DNA of 64,000 bases from Lithobates sylvaticus. Its lineage: Eukaryota; Chordata; Amphibia; Anura; Ranidae. The DNA is taken from positions 192,010,940 to 192,074,939 of the forward strand of contig CM053029.1 of NCBI GenBank assembly GCA_028564925.1. The letters run 5' to 3'. Under the pieces are notes generated by a model. It was given only the letters and a program-made list of their open reading frames with translations. It did not search any database and was not told the DNA's origin. The position numbers and the translations under genes are program-made. Shown piece by piece: positions 23,024 through 34,337 of the stretch (position 1 is the stretch's first letter; each line of letters opens with the position of its first letter).

Positions 23024-23464
23024 TAAGGATGAGCCCGGTGTTCGATTCGAACCCATGTTCGAATCGAGCACCGGGTGTTCGCTCGCTCGGCGAGCCCAGA
23101 ACTATTGGGACCGCTCGCATCAAATTCGTGTGATGCGAGCGGCCCCGCAATGCATTGCGGCCCGCGCAGTGCAATGCTGGCTGATGATTGGCCAAGCATG
23201 CACTGTGACCCCGCATGCTTGGCCAATCACAGCGCCGGCAGCGAGGAGAGCCATAATTGGCTACAGGCAGGATGCCTGTAGCCAATTATAGCTCAGGGGC
23301 TTTAATACACGCCCCACGGTATAAGAGGCCGCCGCTGCGGCGGCCTCGCATATTATGTTTCACTCACAGTGTCAGCGTGTCAGTGTGCTGCTGACTGCTG
23401 ACAACAATATGTTCTTTATTTCTGGGGATATGTGTGTGCGTGCTGTTAGAACAGCATTGCAGTA

Positions 23465-25660
23465 TCACATCTGGGGGGTGTCTATAGGTAGCCTGTGAAG
23501 GAGGGCAGGTTTCCTGTGCTTAGAACTTTCCCTGCAAAAAAGTGTCATTTTTGCAGGAAGAAAGCTATTTAAATCACTCGCGGCTAATGAATTGATGGCT
23601 CCTGTAACACAGAGAGCTGTCATTCATTAATAAAAAACAAAAAAAAAAGCGTAGGGGTCCCCCCAAATTCAATAACCAGGCCCTTCAGGTCTGGGATGGA
23701 TATTAAGGGGGATCCCAGCCAAAAAAAAAAAAAAAAAAAATGGCGTAGGGTCCCCCTCAAAATCCATACCAGACCCTTGAGGTCTGGTATGGATTTTAAG
23801 GGGAACCCTAGCCAAAAAAAATGGCGTGGGGTCCCCCTCAAAATCCATACCAGACCCTTATCCGAGCACGCAACCTGGCAGGCCGCAGGAAAAGAGGGGG
23901 GGACGAGAGCGGCCCCCCCTCTCGCCTGAACCGTACCAGGCCACATGCCCTCAACATTGGGAGGATGCTTTGGGGGTCTAAGACCCCAAAAGCACCTTGT
24001 CCCCATGTTGATTAGGACAAGGGCCTCTTCCCCACAACCCTGGCCGGTGGTTGTGGGGGTCTGCGGGCGGGGGGCTTATCGGAATCTGGAAGCCCCCTTT
24101 AACAAGGGGACCCCCAGATCCCGGCCCCCCCCCTGTGTGAAATGGTAAGGGGGTACAAAAGTACCCCTACCATTTCACCAAAAAAGTGGCAAAAATGGTA
24201 AAAAGGACAGGAGACAGTCTTTGACAATTCCTTTATTAAAATCTTCTTTCTTCTTTCTTCATCCTTCGGTTTCTTCATCTTCTCCTTCCTTCATCTTCTT
24301 CCATCTTCTTCTTCCATTTTCTTCTTCCTCCGATCCGCTTCTTCTTGCGCTGGTCTTCTCGTCCTTCTCGTCCGGCATCTTCTTCCGTCGGCGTCGGCGT
24401 CGGTGTCTCTGTCTCTTCTTGGGCCGCTCCGCGCAATGGGAGGCTCCCGCTGTGTGAGGCTCCGCTCCGTCTGACAGGTCTTTTATAATGGAGGGCACCT
24501 GGTGACCCCGCCCCCTCTGACGCACAGGGACGTCATGGGGAATTCCATGATGGCTTTCCCCATGATGTCAGAGGGGGGCGGGGTCACCAGGTGCCCTCCG
24601 TTTTAAAAGACCTGTCAGATGGAGCGGAGCCTCACACAGCGGGAGCCTCCCATTGCGCGGAGCGGCCCAAGAAGACACCGACACCGACGCCGACGCCGAC
24701 GGAAGAAGATGCCGGACGAGAAGGACGAGAAGACCAGCGCAAGAAGAAGCGGATCGGAGGAAGAAGAAAATGGAAGAAGAAGATGGAAGAAGATGAAGGA
24801 AGGAGAAGATGAAGAATCCGAAGGATGAAGAAAGAAGAAAGAAGATTTTAATAAAGGAATTGTCAAAGACTGTCTCCTGTCCTTTTTACCATTTTTGCCA
24901 CTTTTTTTGGTGAAATGGTAGGGGTACTTTTGTACCCCCTTACCATTTCACACAGGGGGGGGGCCGGGATCTGGGGGTCCCCTTGTTAAAGGGGGCTTCC
25001 AGATTCCGATAAGCCCCCGCCCGCAGACCCCCACAACCACCGGCCAGGGTTGTGGGGAAGAGGCCCTTGTCCTAATCAACATGGGGACAAGGTGCTTTTG
25101 GGGTCTTAGACCCCCAAAGCATCCTCCCAATGTTGAGGGCATGTGGCCTGGTACGGTTCAGGCGAGAGGGGGGGCCGCTCTCGTCCCCCCCTCTTTTCCT
25201 GCGGCCTGCCAGGTTGCGTGCTCGGATAAGGGTCTGGTATGGATTTTGAGGGGGACCCCACGCCATTTTTTTTGGCTAGGGTTCCCCTTAAAATCCATAC
25301 CAGACCTCAAGGGTCTGGTATGGATTTTGAGGGGGACCCTACGCCATTTTTTTTTTTTTTTTTTTGGCTGGGATCCCCCTTAATATCCATCCCAGACCTG
25401 AAGGGCCTGGTTATTGAATTTGGGGGGACCCCTACGCTTTTTTTTTTTTCATTTTTTTTTTTTTTTTATCAATGACTTTTTTTTATGAATGAGTTTCAAT
25501 GAATCACTGTTCTCTGTGTTACGGGAGCCGTGAATTAACATTAGCCGCGAGTGATTTTAAATAGCTTTTTTACTTTCAAAAATGACACTTTGCGCAGAGA
25601 CAGTTCTAAACACGGGAAACATGCGCCCCTTTACAGGCATACTATAGACACCCCCCAGGT
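23465..25660. repeat. Inverted repeat, arms of about 1.1 kb
   Basis: Centre near 24549. Reading outward each arm has a GC box (24505-24515 and 24573-24583), a TATA-like box (TTTTATA at 24481-24487; TTTTAAAAG at 24601-24609), a CGACGCCGAC/GAAGAAG-rich stretch, an AATAAA signal (complement at 24232-24237; direct at 24850-24855), a GTACCCC..GGGGTAC hairpin, a GGGGACCCC-rich zone and the CCTTATCCGAGCACGCA block. Arm identity is very high even in homopolymers, arguing for recent origin or gene conversion. Confidence 0.9.
24481..24610. promoter_or_regulatory. Divergent promoter-like core of the hAT palindrome
   Basis: Two GGGGCGGGG boxes face outward, with CRE-like motifs ACGTCA/TGATGTCA between them and TATA-like boxes outside (minus strand TATAAAAG at 24481; plus strand TTTTAAAAG at 24601). 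Transcripts starting about 30 bp beyond each box would end after the AATAAA about 240 bp further out. Function is inferred from layout only. Confidence 0.45.
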
Positions 25661-25973
25661 ACGAAATTTAAAGGAATATTACACTTTTATTGTTTCAATT
25701 TAAGCATTATTAAAATCACTGCTCCTGAAAAAACGGCCGTTTTTAAAAAAAAAATTTTGCATTGATACATGTCCCCTGGGGCAGGACCCAGGTCCCCAAA
25801 CACTTTTTATGACATTAACATGCATATTAGCCTTTAAAATGAGCACTTTTAATTTCGAACGTTCGCATCCATTATAACTAATAGGGTTCTAAAGCTCGCA
25901 CGGACTTTAGGTCCGTTCGCGGGTTCTGGTGCGAGCCGAACGGGGGGGTGTTCGGCTCATCCTTAGTGGGGAT

Positions 25974-26363
25974 TAACCAGAGACTCACTCACCTGGAGAG
26001 GCTTTTCTTGTTTCATTGAAGAGTGCCCTTGCTATAGATGTAGGCAATTTATGTACCTCCTGAAGCTTGACTAAAAAACTCCCAGAGATGGCATCATCCC
26101 ATCCTGCCCCGTTTCTAGGATGCTGCTAAGACGCTCCCAGCCGGCACTGCTCACCCTCATCATCACAGGAGCGAGCTCTCCAACCCCTGCAAATGTGTGA
26201 TCCACTATTTCCTTTGTTATAGCATTGCTGAGCTCAGAGCTACTATGAGAGGGGAGGGAGAGCACATGCAAGGGAGTTTACATTGGCTGGGAGTGTCTTG
26301 GCAATGTCCTGACAACCAAACAGGACAGAATGATGACATCTCTTTTTCAGTCAGGCTTCAGGA
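25974..26363. other. Unassigned sequence
   Basis: Low-repeat stretch, no domain in any frame. Confidence 0.3.
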
Positions 26364-26479
26364 GCATAACTCCCAACTTTCTGAGATGGGAACGAGGGAC
26401 ACCTATTAGCAAAAATATGTAGACATAGCACACACACCCCTGCCACGACCCCTTATCAACTTCAATACTGAACACTTTC
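26364..26479. repeat. Fragment of the CTCCCAAC-type dispersed repeat
   Basis: ATAACTCCCAACTTTCTGAGA..GAACGAGGGACACC is a form of the repeat start also seen at 40256. Only the first 100 bp or so are recognisable. Confidence 0.4.
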
Positions 26480-27065
26480 ACCCCCCTCCTGCCCAGGTCA
26501 ATTTTCAGCTTTCAGTGCTGTCACATTTTGAATGACAATTGTGCGGTCATGCAACGCTGTACCCAAATGAAATTTTTATTATTTTTTTTGTGACAGATAG
26601 AGCTTTCTTTTGGTGGTATCTTATCACCACAGGGTTTTTTATTTTTTGCTAAAAAAACGAACAAAGAATGAAAATTTAGAAAAAAAAAAGTTTTTCTTAC
26701 TTTCGGAAAATTTTGTAAATAAATATTTTTTCTCCTTCACTAATGTGTGCTGATGAGGCTGTACTGATGTGCGCTGATGAGGCTGCACTGATGGGCACTG
26801 AGGAGGAGGTACTAAAATGCAGCACTGATACTGTAGGTGGCACTGATATGCAGCACTGATATGCAGCACTGATGAGCAGCACGGATAGGCGGCATTGATG
26901 AGCACTGATTGGCGGCACTGATGGGTGGCACTGATGAGCAGGCACTGATATGCAGCACTGATTAGCAGCACTGATGGGCACTGAAAGGCAGCACTGACTG
27001 GCATCACTGATGGGCACTGACTGGCGTCACTGCTGGGCATTGGGGCTGCACTGATCATCAGCCTG
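26480..27065. mobile_element. Fragment of TTAA-flanked element with GGCACTGAT minisatellite
   Basis: Shares with 31745-32511 the successive blocks AGGTCAATTTTCAGC, GCAACGCTGTACCC, AGAGCTTTCTTTTGGTGGTAT and TTTTTTGCTAAA, then a run of CAGCACTGAT / GGCACTGAT / GCGGCACTGAT units (26750-27050). Ends are eroded, so no target duplication can be named here. Apparent proteins of repeated ISAAYQC-type residues are translations of the minisatellite. Confidence 0.6.
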
Positions 27066-27747
27066 CATTCTTTCAAATATGGTGGTTGGATGGTGCACCT
27101 TTGCCTCCTGGATGCACTAGTATGGCAGAACGCATCCTGTGCAGCTAGATGCCCTGTGTTCAAGGGGCCTAATTCACCACTCCGAAGCAGAATGTACTTA
27201 CCTTTCCTTTGTTCCCCCACCACTTTGTTCATTCAGAGTGATGAAGGGGAGCCTAGTGTAAACTCTGAGTCACTCTATTTGGAGCTTATGAAAGGCTGAT
27301 GACTTTTTTACTAATTCAAGTAACAGAAGTGAGAGAATCCCCAGGGCTGTCAAATGAGAGGAGAAAGTGCTGTCACATAAGAGGAAGACTGAAGAAATTA
27401 AAAAAAGGATTTGAATGCATACCAGAGAACATCATGAGTTTCAAGATATAGGCTGCTCATTGGTGTAAGAACTCATGGCCCAAAAATGGTCCTTCGTATA
27501 GTGGAAAGTAAAATATGGTACAGGAAAAGGGAGCTCTCTACTCCAATCTGGATGGCCAAAGCCTTATAAAAAGATGCTTTGACTGTTGTAACTAGAGCCA
27601 TAGCTATCATTCCAACATTCAAATAAAATATGTATATAAGAACCATTCATTCATAATTTCCTTTATAACATTTTGCCCTTCTGGATTGAAATAGAATGCT
27701 CACCTTTTCCAGTACCATGCATGACAGGAAGGGGGATTAGGTCACAT
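27066..27747. other. Unassigned sequence
   Basis: No gene or repeat boundary recognised. The frame at 27090-27299 has no domain. Confidence 0.3.
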
Positions 27748-27750
27748 TAA

Positions 27751-29886
27751 TGCCGCATACACACGAACGGACATTCCCGCGGGATTGTCCGCCGGACAAT
27801 CCCCCCGTGTGTGGGCGCCGGCTGACTTTTTGGCGCTACAAAAGTCCGGCGGACTAGGTTTTAAGTTTTGTTTTAAAATTATCCGCTGGACTTGGCAGTC
27901 CGGCGGACAATCCCGCCATTAGTATGCTAGTCCGCCGGACTTTTGGAAATGAACGGACTTGACGATCATCGGAAAGTCCGTTCATTTAGCACGTGACTTC
28001 AGGTAGACGGAGCTAGCGAAGGCAGTGAATGCCGCCGCGCTAGCCCCGTCACCTGGTATGGATTTAAAGGGAATCCCCACGCCGAAAAAACCCTTATCCG
28101 AGCACGCAGCCCGGCAGGCCAGGAAAGGGGTGGGGACGAGCGAGCCCCCCCCCTCCTGAGCCGCACCAGGCTGCGTGCCCTCAACATGGGGGTGCCCTGG
28201 GGAAAGGGGGGCCGTGCGCCCCCCCACCCCAAAGCACCTTGTCCCCATGTTGATGAGGACAAGGGCCTCTTCCCGACAACCCTGGCCGTTGGTTGTCGGG
28301 GTCTGCGGGCGGGGGGCTTATCGGAATCCGGGAGACCCCTTTAATAAGGGGGCCCCCAGATCCCGGCCCCCCACCCTATGTGAATGAGTATGGGGTACGA
28401 TGTACCCCTACCCATTCACCTAAGGTGTAAAGTGTAAATAAAAAAAACACACAATTTAAAAAAAATATTTTATTGCACTGCTCCGGGGGTATTCTTCCAT
28501 CTTGGGGGGTCTTCTCGCCGGACTCCTCCGCTATTTACCTAGCTCTTTTACCGAGCAGAGGAGCCCAGCTACCTTCTTCGTCGTCGCCGTCGTCTGGGGG
28601 TCTCGATCCGCCTTCGGGGGTCTTCCGGGGTCTCTTCTGTTCTTGCCGCTGTCGCCGCATTCTGCGCCGCCGCCTTCTTCTTCTTCTTCTTCTTCCGATG
28701 TTGACTCAACGCTCTCTCTGGCCGGAATGCCAGAGCCGCGCTGTGCTGGGACTTATATAGGGACAAGGGGACAGGGTCACATGCTCATGTCACATGGTGA
28801 CCCCGCCCCCCTATGATGTCACAGTCCCAGCATCCTCCGGGACTGTGACCTCATAGGGGGGCGGGGTCACCATGTGACATGAGCATGTGACCCTGTCCCC
28901 TTGTCCCTATATAAGTCCCAGCACAGCGCGGCTCTGGCATTCCGGCCAGAGAGAGCGTCGAGTCAACATCGGAAGAAGAAGAAGAAGAAGAAGAAGGCGG
29001 CGGCGCAGAAAGTGGCAACAGCGGCAAGAACAGAAGAGACCCCGTCTAGACCCCCGAAGGCGGATCGAGACCCCCAGACGACGGCGACAACGAAGAAGGT
29101 AGCTGGGCTCCTCTGCTTGGTAAAAGAGCTAGGTAAATAGCGGAGGAGTCCGGCGAGAAGACCCCCCAAGACGGAAGAAGACCCCCGAAGCAGTGCAATA
29201 AAATATTTTAAAAAATTGTGTGTTTTTTTTATTTACACTTTACACCTTAGGTGAATGGGTAGGGGTACATCGTACCCCATACTCATTCACGTAGGGTGGG
29301 GGGCCGGGATCTGGGGGCCCCCTTATTAAAGGGGGCTCCCGGATTCCGATAAGCCCCCCGCCCGCAGACCCCGACAACCAACGGCCAGGGTTGTCGGGAA
29401 GAGGCCCTTGTCCTCATCAACATGGGGACAAGGTGCTTTGGGGGGGGGGGCCGCACGGCCCCCCTTTCCCCAGGGCACCCCCCATGTTGAGGGCACGCGG
29501 CCTGGTACGGCTCAGGAGGGGGGGCGCTCGCTTGTCCCCACCCCTTTCCTGGCCTGCCGGGCTGCGTGCTCGGATAAGGGTCTGAGATGGATTTGGGGGG
29601 GACCCCCACGCCGCTTTTTCGGCGTGGGGATTCCCTTTAAATCCATACCAGGTGACGGGGCTAGCGCGGCGGCATTCACTGCCTTCGCTAGCCCCGTCTA
29701 CCTGCAGTTACGTTCTAAATGAACGGACTGCTCCGTGTGTGGACAAGTCCGTTCATTTTCAAAAGTCCCCCGGATTGTCCGTCGGAGAAGTCTGGGCGTG
29801 TGTGGGCAAGTCACACGCTCGGAAAGTCCGGCGAATTGTCCGCTGGACTAGGTCCGCGGACAAAGTCCGAACGTGTGTACGCGGCA
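27751..29886. mobile_element. PIF/Harbinger-type palindromic element, 2136 bp
   Basis: Termini TGCCGCATACACACG and CGTGTGTACGCGGCA with TAA at 27748-27750 and 29887-29889. The arms are near-perfect complements around 28833. Each arm carries, from outside in, a GTCCGGCGGACT-rich end, TAGACGG.GCTAGCG, the CCTTATCCGAGCACGCAG block, ACCTTGTCCCCATGTTGATG, a GTACCCC..GGGGTAC hairpin, AATAAA (complement 28469-28474; direct 29197-29202), a GAAGAAG run and a TATA box (28753-28759; 28908-28914). The inner part of the arm is clearly related to that of the hAT foldback although the ends are unrelated. No transposase. Confidence 0.9.
28750..28920. promoter_or_regulatory. Divergent promoter-like core of the Harbinger palindrome
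   Basis: Outward-facing TATATAAG (28908) and its mirror CTTATATAG (28752) flank two GGGGGGCGGGGTCACC boxes and a TGATGTCACAGTCCC palindrome with a 10-base loop (28818-28849). AATAAA signals lie about 290 bp outside each TATA box. The GGGGCGGGGTCACCA string is shared with the hAT core. Confidence 0.5.
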
Positions 29887-29925
29887 TAAGTCTCCATACT
29901 TGGAAATAGTGAGTATTTTCTATGC

Positions 29926-30622
29926 TTCCAGTGCATGAATCTTGGCTGCTCAGAACACCTCCAACATGATCAGCACAGTTAACATATAATGCTTACCAGA
30001 ACACCATGACCTTCAAAGATTGAAGGGAAAGGGAATCTTTCCTGAATAGTCAAGGCAGATTGCAGGCCTCCTCTATACATAGAAAGCAGACTCACAAACA
30101 CCTATCATAAGGAGGGAAGCAAAGCCAAAAAGTATGGTACCATTAGGCATTAAATGAAGTGTAAACAAATTCCATTGCTCCGACCATGGCCAATGTGCGT
30201 GATTACGTCACGTCATGTGACAAAATGCGTAGGGAAGAGTTTAGACAAGACATGTGACATCATCATGCACATCAGCTGTGTTTGGAGGATTGGAATCCAT
30301 TTATATTTCATTTTATGCCTGATGGTATCATAAACTTTGTAAGTGCACACATTTTATTTATAATAAAGAGGATTTTTACATTCTACTACACTATATGAGG
30401 CTTTGTTTCCATCTTTATGCTTGGTGTTTGTGAGTCTGCTTTCTATGTATGGAGGAAGCCTGCAATCTGCCTTGATTATTCGGGAAAGATCCCATAAGTG
30501 TGTATGACCTTTCAATCTTTGATGGTCATGGTGTTCTGGTAAGCAGTACTGTATATGTTAACTGTGGTGATCACACTGGAGGTGTTTTGAGCAATCAAGA
30601 TTCTTGCACTGGAGGAATGGGA
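29926..30622. repeat. Foldback with arms of about 190 bp
   Basis: The left arm 29926-30106 (CCAGTGCATGAATCTTGG .. ACTCACAAACACC) is the complement of 30419-30622 (GGTGTTTGTGAGTCTGC .. AAGATTCTTGCACTGG), with an insertion of about 15 bp in the right arm. The 310-bp centre contains a CRE-like TTACGTCACGTCATGTGAC and ACAAAATGCGT, then AATAAAGAGGATTTTT. Could be a foldback DNA element or head-to-head Penelope-like tails. Confidence 0.65.
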
Positions 30623-31223
30623 ATTAATATTTGGATCCTTGGACCTCATCTATGTTTGATAACAATTTTGTGCACAATATAATTGTTATATTGTTATAAT
30701 TGTTATAACAATAACATTGTTATGTATGTGGGCCATATACTTACTTTTCACCAATTTTCACGGACATTATATATTGTGTTTTACTGGATTTTTTTTTTTT
30801 ATAGTTCACTATAGATATATAATTATACTTTTGTGCTGCACTCACTTTGGTTTATATATGTATGGATTTGTTATCAACAAATTTCGTGCTAGCTGCTTTT
30901 TCACTCACTTGATAGATTACCCGAGAACAGGATTTTCTATGTTTATAATGAATGAACAGACCGGTGGGAGTGTAAAGGAAAGGTGAGAAGGCTTTCCTGG
31001 GGAGGGAGACATTTAGAGCGACCCTGTCACCAGATTATTTATATCAACAACAATCATCTCATAAAATTGTATGGGAATTTAATGTAATTAGGCATATTAT
31101 TTTTCTGGAAAAGCCTCTCATGTGTAGACACCCTAAAGCTCCAAGACTGCTAGGTGCCGCCATCTTAGATGTAAGTACATCAGCCCCAATCAGACTCAAA
31201 ACTGTCATTCAAGTAACCCACTA
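30623..31223. other. Unassigned AT-rich sequence
   Basis: Includes a short AT-rich palindromic cluster (TTGTTATAATTGTTATAACAA near 30690-30715). No gene recognised. Confidence 0.35.
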
Positions 31224-31600
31224 AAACAACCTTTCTCAAAATTTTTGACATGTAGGGACTCTTGAAGTAACCCTTTCTCTCAGGGAACCCCTGCTAATAA
31301 AGGGATATTAGTGTGAACAGTAAGTTGTAGTTATAAAAATAAACACAAGTATAAGGAATGTGGCTCTATAAAAAAAAGTATGGTATATTTTCTGTAAAAG
31401 TTAAATGAAATTAATAATAATAATAGCCAAGAAGGAAAAGTGACCCCTCCTTTACATTGATAGTGAAGTTCCCTGTTATACTGGTGACCAGTGGTTGGCC
31501 ATTGTACACTGGCAATCAGTGTGAAAAGATTGTACATAAAGCTGTGCCGAGAGCTGTCACAGTTACCGGCAGCTAACGAAAAGCTCCCGATCGCTACTTG
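31224..31600. repeat. Dispersed repeat of the 'TTTCTCAAAATTTTTGACATG' type
   Basis: AACCTTTCTCAAAATTTTTG.. followed by CTCAGGGAACCCCTGCTA has the look of a non-autonomous DNA element start common in vertebrates, but no second copy occurs in the window and the end is not visible. Confidence 0.3.
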
Positions 31601-31744
31601 CAATTGGGAGCTTTTCTGATCATGTGACTGCTGTGATAGCCAACCACGGCGGTCACATGATCATAAGCACTGCCCCACCTCTTTGCATGTGAAACCCCTT
31701 AAAGGGCCGAAAGGGTGTGTGTGCATGGACAAAAGCAGTATTAA

Positions 31745-32511
31745 CCAGTTGCCTACTGGGCACTTTTACCCCCTTCCTGACCAGGCCAATTTTCAGCACG
31801 GTCATGCAAAGCTGTATCCAAACAAGTTTTTTTATGCACACAAATAGAGCTTTCTTTTGGTGGTATTTAATCGCCACTGGGTGTATTATTTTTTGCTAAA
31901 TAAACTAAAATTAAAATTAAAAAACAAAAAACAAAACACTTTTGCATAGTTTATTATAACATTTTAGAAACAGGTAATTTTCTCCTTTTATGATGTGGGC
32001 TGATGAGGCTGCACTGATAGGCACTGATGAGGAGGCACTGGAGGGGACTGATGGGGCTGCACTGATAAACAGCACTGATGGGCACTGATAGGTGGCGCTG
32101 ATATCTGGCATTGATTGGCACTGGTAGGTGGCACTGATGGGCATTTATTGGCAGAACTGGTGGGCACACATTGACAGCACGGGCGGGCACTTTTTGGACT
32201 GCACTGATAATCAGGACACTGATTATCAGTATACATGTCCCTTTTAGAGAAGTCAGTTATCGGCTCTCTTCTCCTCATGCTGTGAGCATCAGGAAAGGAC
32301 TGCTGATAACGGGCTTCTATTTACATACATGATCAGCTGTGATTGGGCCCCACTGATCACATGGTAAAGAACCAATGATTGGCTCTTTACCTCAATCTGT
32401 GATCAGCAGTGTCCTCCAGGTGCGATCACAGGAGGCGTTAATAGGAAGGCCTCCCAGAACTATCTGTCCTCGCTGTAGCCATCATTTGGCTATAGTGCGG
32501 TCGGCAAGTGG
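31745..32511. mobile_element. TTAA-flanked non-autonomous DNA element (piggyBac-like)
   Basis: Ends CCAGTTGCCTACTGG and GTCGGCAAGTGG, flanked by TTAA at 31741-31744 and 32512-32515. Interior: AGAGCTTTCTTTTGGTGGTAT, TTTTTTGCTAAA, a GGCACTGATAGG minisatellite (31990-32220) and TGATCACATGGTAAAG. TTAA duplications are shared by piggyBac and Kolobok; the CC terminus fits piggyBac slightly better. No transposase. Confidence 0.75.
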
Positions 32512-32515
32512 TTAA

Positions 32516-33469
32516 ACTCAAAAGCAAATGTTTATTATAGTGCAGCTTACCAATTCTTAGATGTGATGGCTGCATTAGTTTTCTTTTAAAGTTTTTTTTT
32601 CCTTAGATGTTTCCTCTGGTGATCCTGCAGTATGTTCGTTTTACAAAAGAACCAGATGTATCAGTTTACAGAGATGAGACAAACCATTCACCACAGACAG
32701 GGTGCTTGCAATGATCAACTTTTATTTATTCATGTAAAACCTTTATCCGAAAAGGAAAAAAAAAAAAAACACTGCAACCAGTGCCAGAAAAAGGTCATCC
32801 AGTGCCCAGGGGAAAGATGGAAAATTGAGTTCTTCCCAGGTGGAGGGGATGGGCGGGCAAAATGTATGTAATGTTTGTGGTGTGCGCTGAAATAGTACCA
32901 ATAGTTGCGATACACTGCAAGAAACTGAAGAGTTTAAAGGCTAAGTTCACCTTTTTTTCTAAAATCCAGCTCCCCTATGTACCATTAATGTATCTCAGTT
33001 GCAGAAAAATAAAATACTTTCTATGATTTTCAGAACTAGGCCTTACCTCAGCCCTCTTTGCATTCCTTAGAAAGCAGAGTCTTCCTGATATAGATTTGAG
33101 ACGTAAGAGCCAGTAAGACACAGGAAGCAGTTTACCAGCTGACCTCATTAGCACACACCCTCCACCCATTAACTAGAATTGCATGGCATCCCCTCCACGC
33201 GTGAATTTGCCTGGCTTGTCGATGTAAGCTGCCCAACGTCCCTCTAGACGGGCCTGGGTCACATGCTAAACCATGCTAAACTCTCAGGGCCACAGATTGA
33301 ACGCCCTTGATGTAGTGCAAAAGCCTGTCTGATTGGATACAGAGTGAATGGATAGATAGGTGGGTCCTCATATTCCATAGTTTTGGTAAATCTAAAGGAA
33401 ATTGTACAGAGATTGTACAATTTGATTGTATAGTGTATGACTACCTTTATTCTAAAATGAACTAGTTGT
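32516..33469. other. Mostly unassigned sequence
   Basis: Contains at 32750-32840 a fragment (CAGTGCCAGAAAAAGGTCATCCAGTGCCCAGG..AAGATGG) resembling the element end at 44528-44572. Otherwise nothing recognised. Confidence 0.4.
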
Positions 33470-33788
33470 GCTTTCAATTTCAAATCACTGCAAAACGTGG
33501 AATGTGTTTGCGATGCCATTACTTCTAAATGGCACCCCAATCGCTTGGTAAATAGCACTGCATTCACAACGTGCGATACGTGCTGCCTAACAAATAAACT
33601 TGTGGCTTCTGTAGGGCGACGACATTGCGATTGCAGCACGCTTTGCCACGGGACAATCGCAGCAAAATCGTGGCGCGATTGGGGTGCCATTAGAAGCAAT
33701 GGCACCTCAAATGCATTTTGCAGCGATTTGAAATTGCGGGTGGAATCGCCGCGATTCTGCCTGCGGTCAGGTGTGAATGAAGCCTTAA
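33470..33788. repeat. Foldback MITE
   Basis: Arms CAATTTCAAATCACTGCAAA .. GGCACCCCAATCGC (33475-33545) and GCGATTGGGGTGCCATT .. GCGATTTGAAATTGCGG (33676-33741) are complements with some mismatches. The right end runs on to CAGGTGTGAATGAAGCC. Target duplication not resolved. Confidence 0.6.
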
Positions 33789-34333
33789 TGTAGGCCGAAG
33801 CAGAGCATTACACCATGGCATGTGTACAGGCCTGAGCAGCTTTATCATCTTGTTCAGGTGGGTGGTCAACGGGAGGTAAAACCTCAGCTGCCCCTCTGGC
33901 TGCATCCAAAGACGCTCCTTCTGATAGCTGCTACTTCTGAGAGGAGTGATGCTCAAGTCCCTTCTGTCAGTGAGGAGTGGGCACATCACCAGCATGCCCC
34001 CCCCCCCCTCAACACAGCGCCCTGGAGGCTTGCCCACTCAGCCCCCCGCCTTGTCCCAATCCTAGCTGTAACTTATTATAAAATGTTAGTTGGAGTTTGG
34101 CTTCAGTGTGTTTGTGTATTTAAATCTGCTAGTACATTTAACACTACCCTTCCCCCTCCCCCATAATGACAATGCTGCTGCCTGCTTTGACCCCTGTACT
34201 CCTTCATCCAGAATGGGGGCACTTTAATACAGAAGTTGTGTTACTGGCCAAATCACCAGCCTCGACATCTAAAAATTAGTAAGCTGTAATATCTTACATT
34301 TTTGGTTTTGGCTTTATTACTGCTTTAAGTGCA
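33789..34333. other. Unassigned sequence
   Basis: No gene or repeat end recognised; a C-run at 33998-34007 is a simple repeat. Confidence 0.3.
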
Positions 34334-34337
34334 TTAA

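Larger units (their letters stand above)
23024..25965. mobile_element. Non-autonomous hAT, giant foldback, 2942 bp
   Basis: Ends TAAGGATGAGCC and GGCTCATCCTTA with a perfect 8-bp duplication GTGGGGAT. The left 430 bp match the promoter-side end of the large hAT in inverted orientation (hairpin, CCAAT-type motifs, TATAAGAGG); the right 300 bp match its 2776 end (TTCGAACGTTCG cluster). There is no transposase; instead the middle is a palindrome whose arms (about 23465-24548 and 24549-25660) are nearly identical complements. Mobilisation in trans by an intact relative is inferred from the shared ends. Confidence 0.9.

Noticed and set aside
24259-24828. Mirror-image 69-88 codon frames rich in Arg/Lys/Glu in the hAT palindrome arms
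   Set aside because: They translate GAA and CGAC repeats. The frames are not maintained in the Harbinger arm, so a protein is not supported; noted only as possible output of the divergent unit.
26639-27232. 197-codon frame with repeated ISAAYQC-type residues
   Set aside because: Direct translation of the GGCACTGAT minisatellite; the same appears at 31917-32278 and 41974-42508.
28569-29140. Basic low-complexity frames in the Harbinger palindrome as genes
   Set aside because: Poly-Lys/Arg from a GAAGAAG run; the two arms differ in frame after the run.
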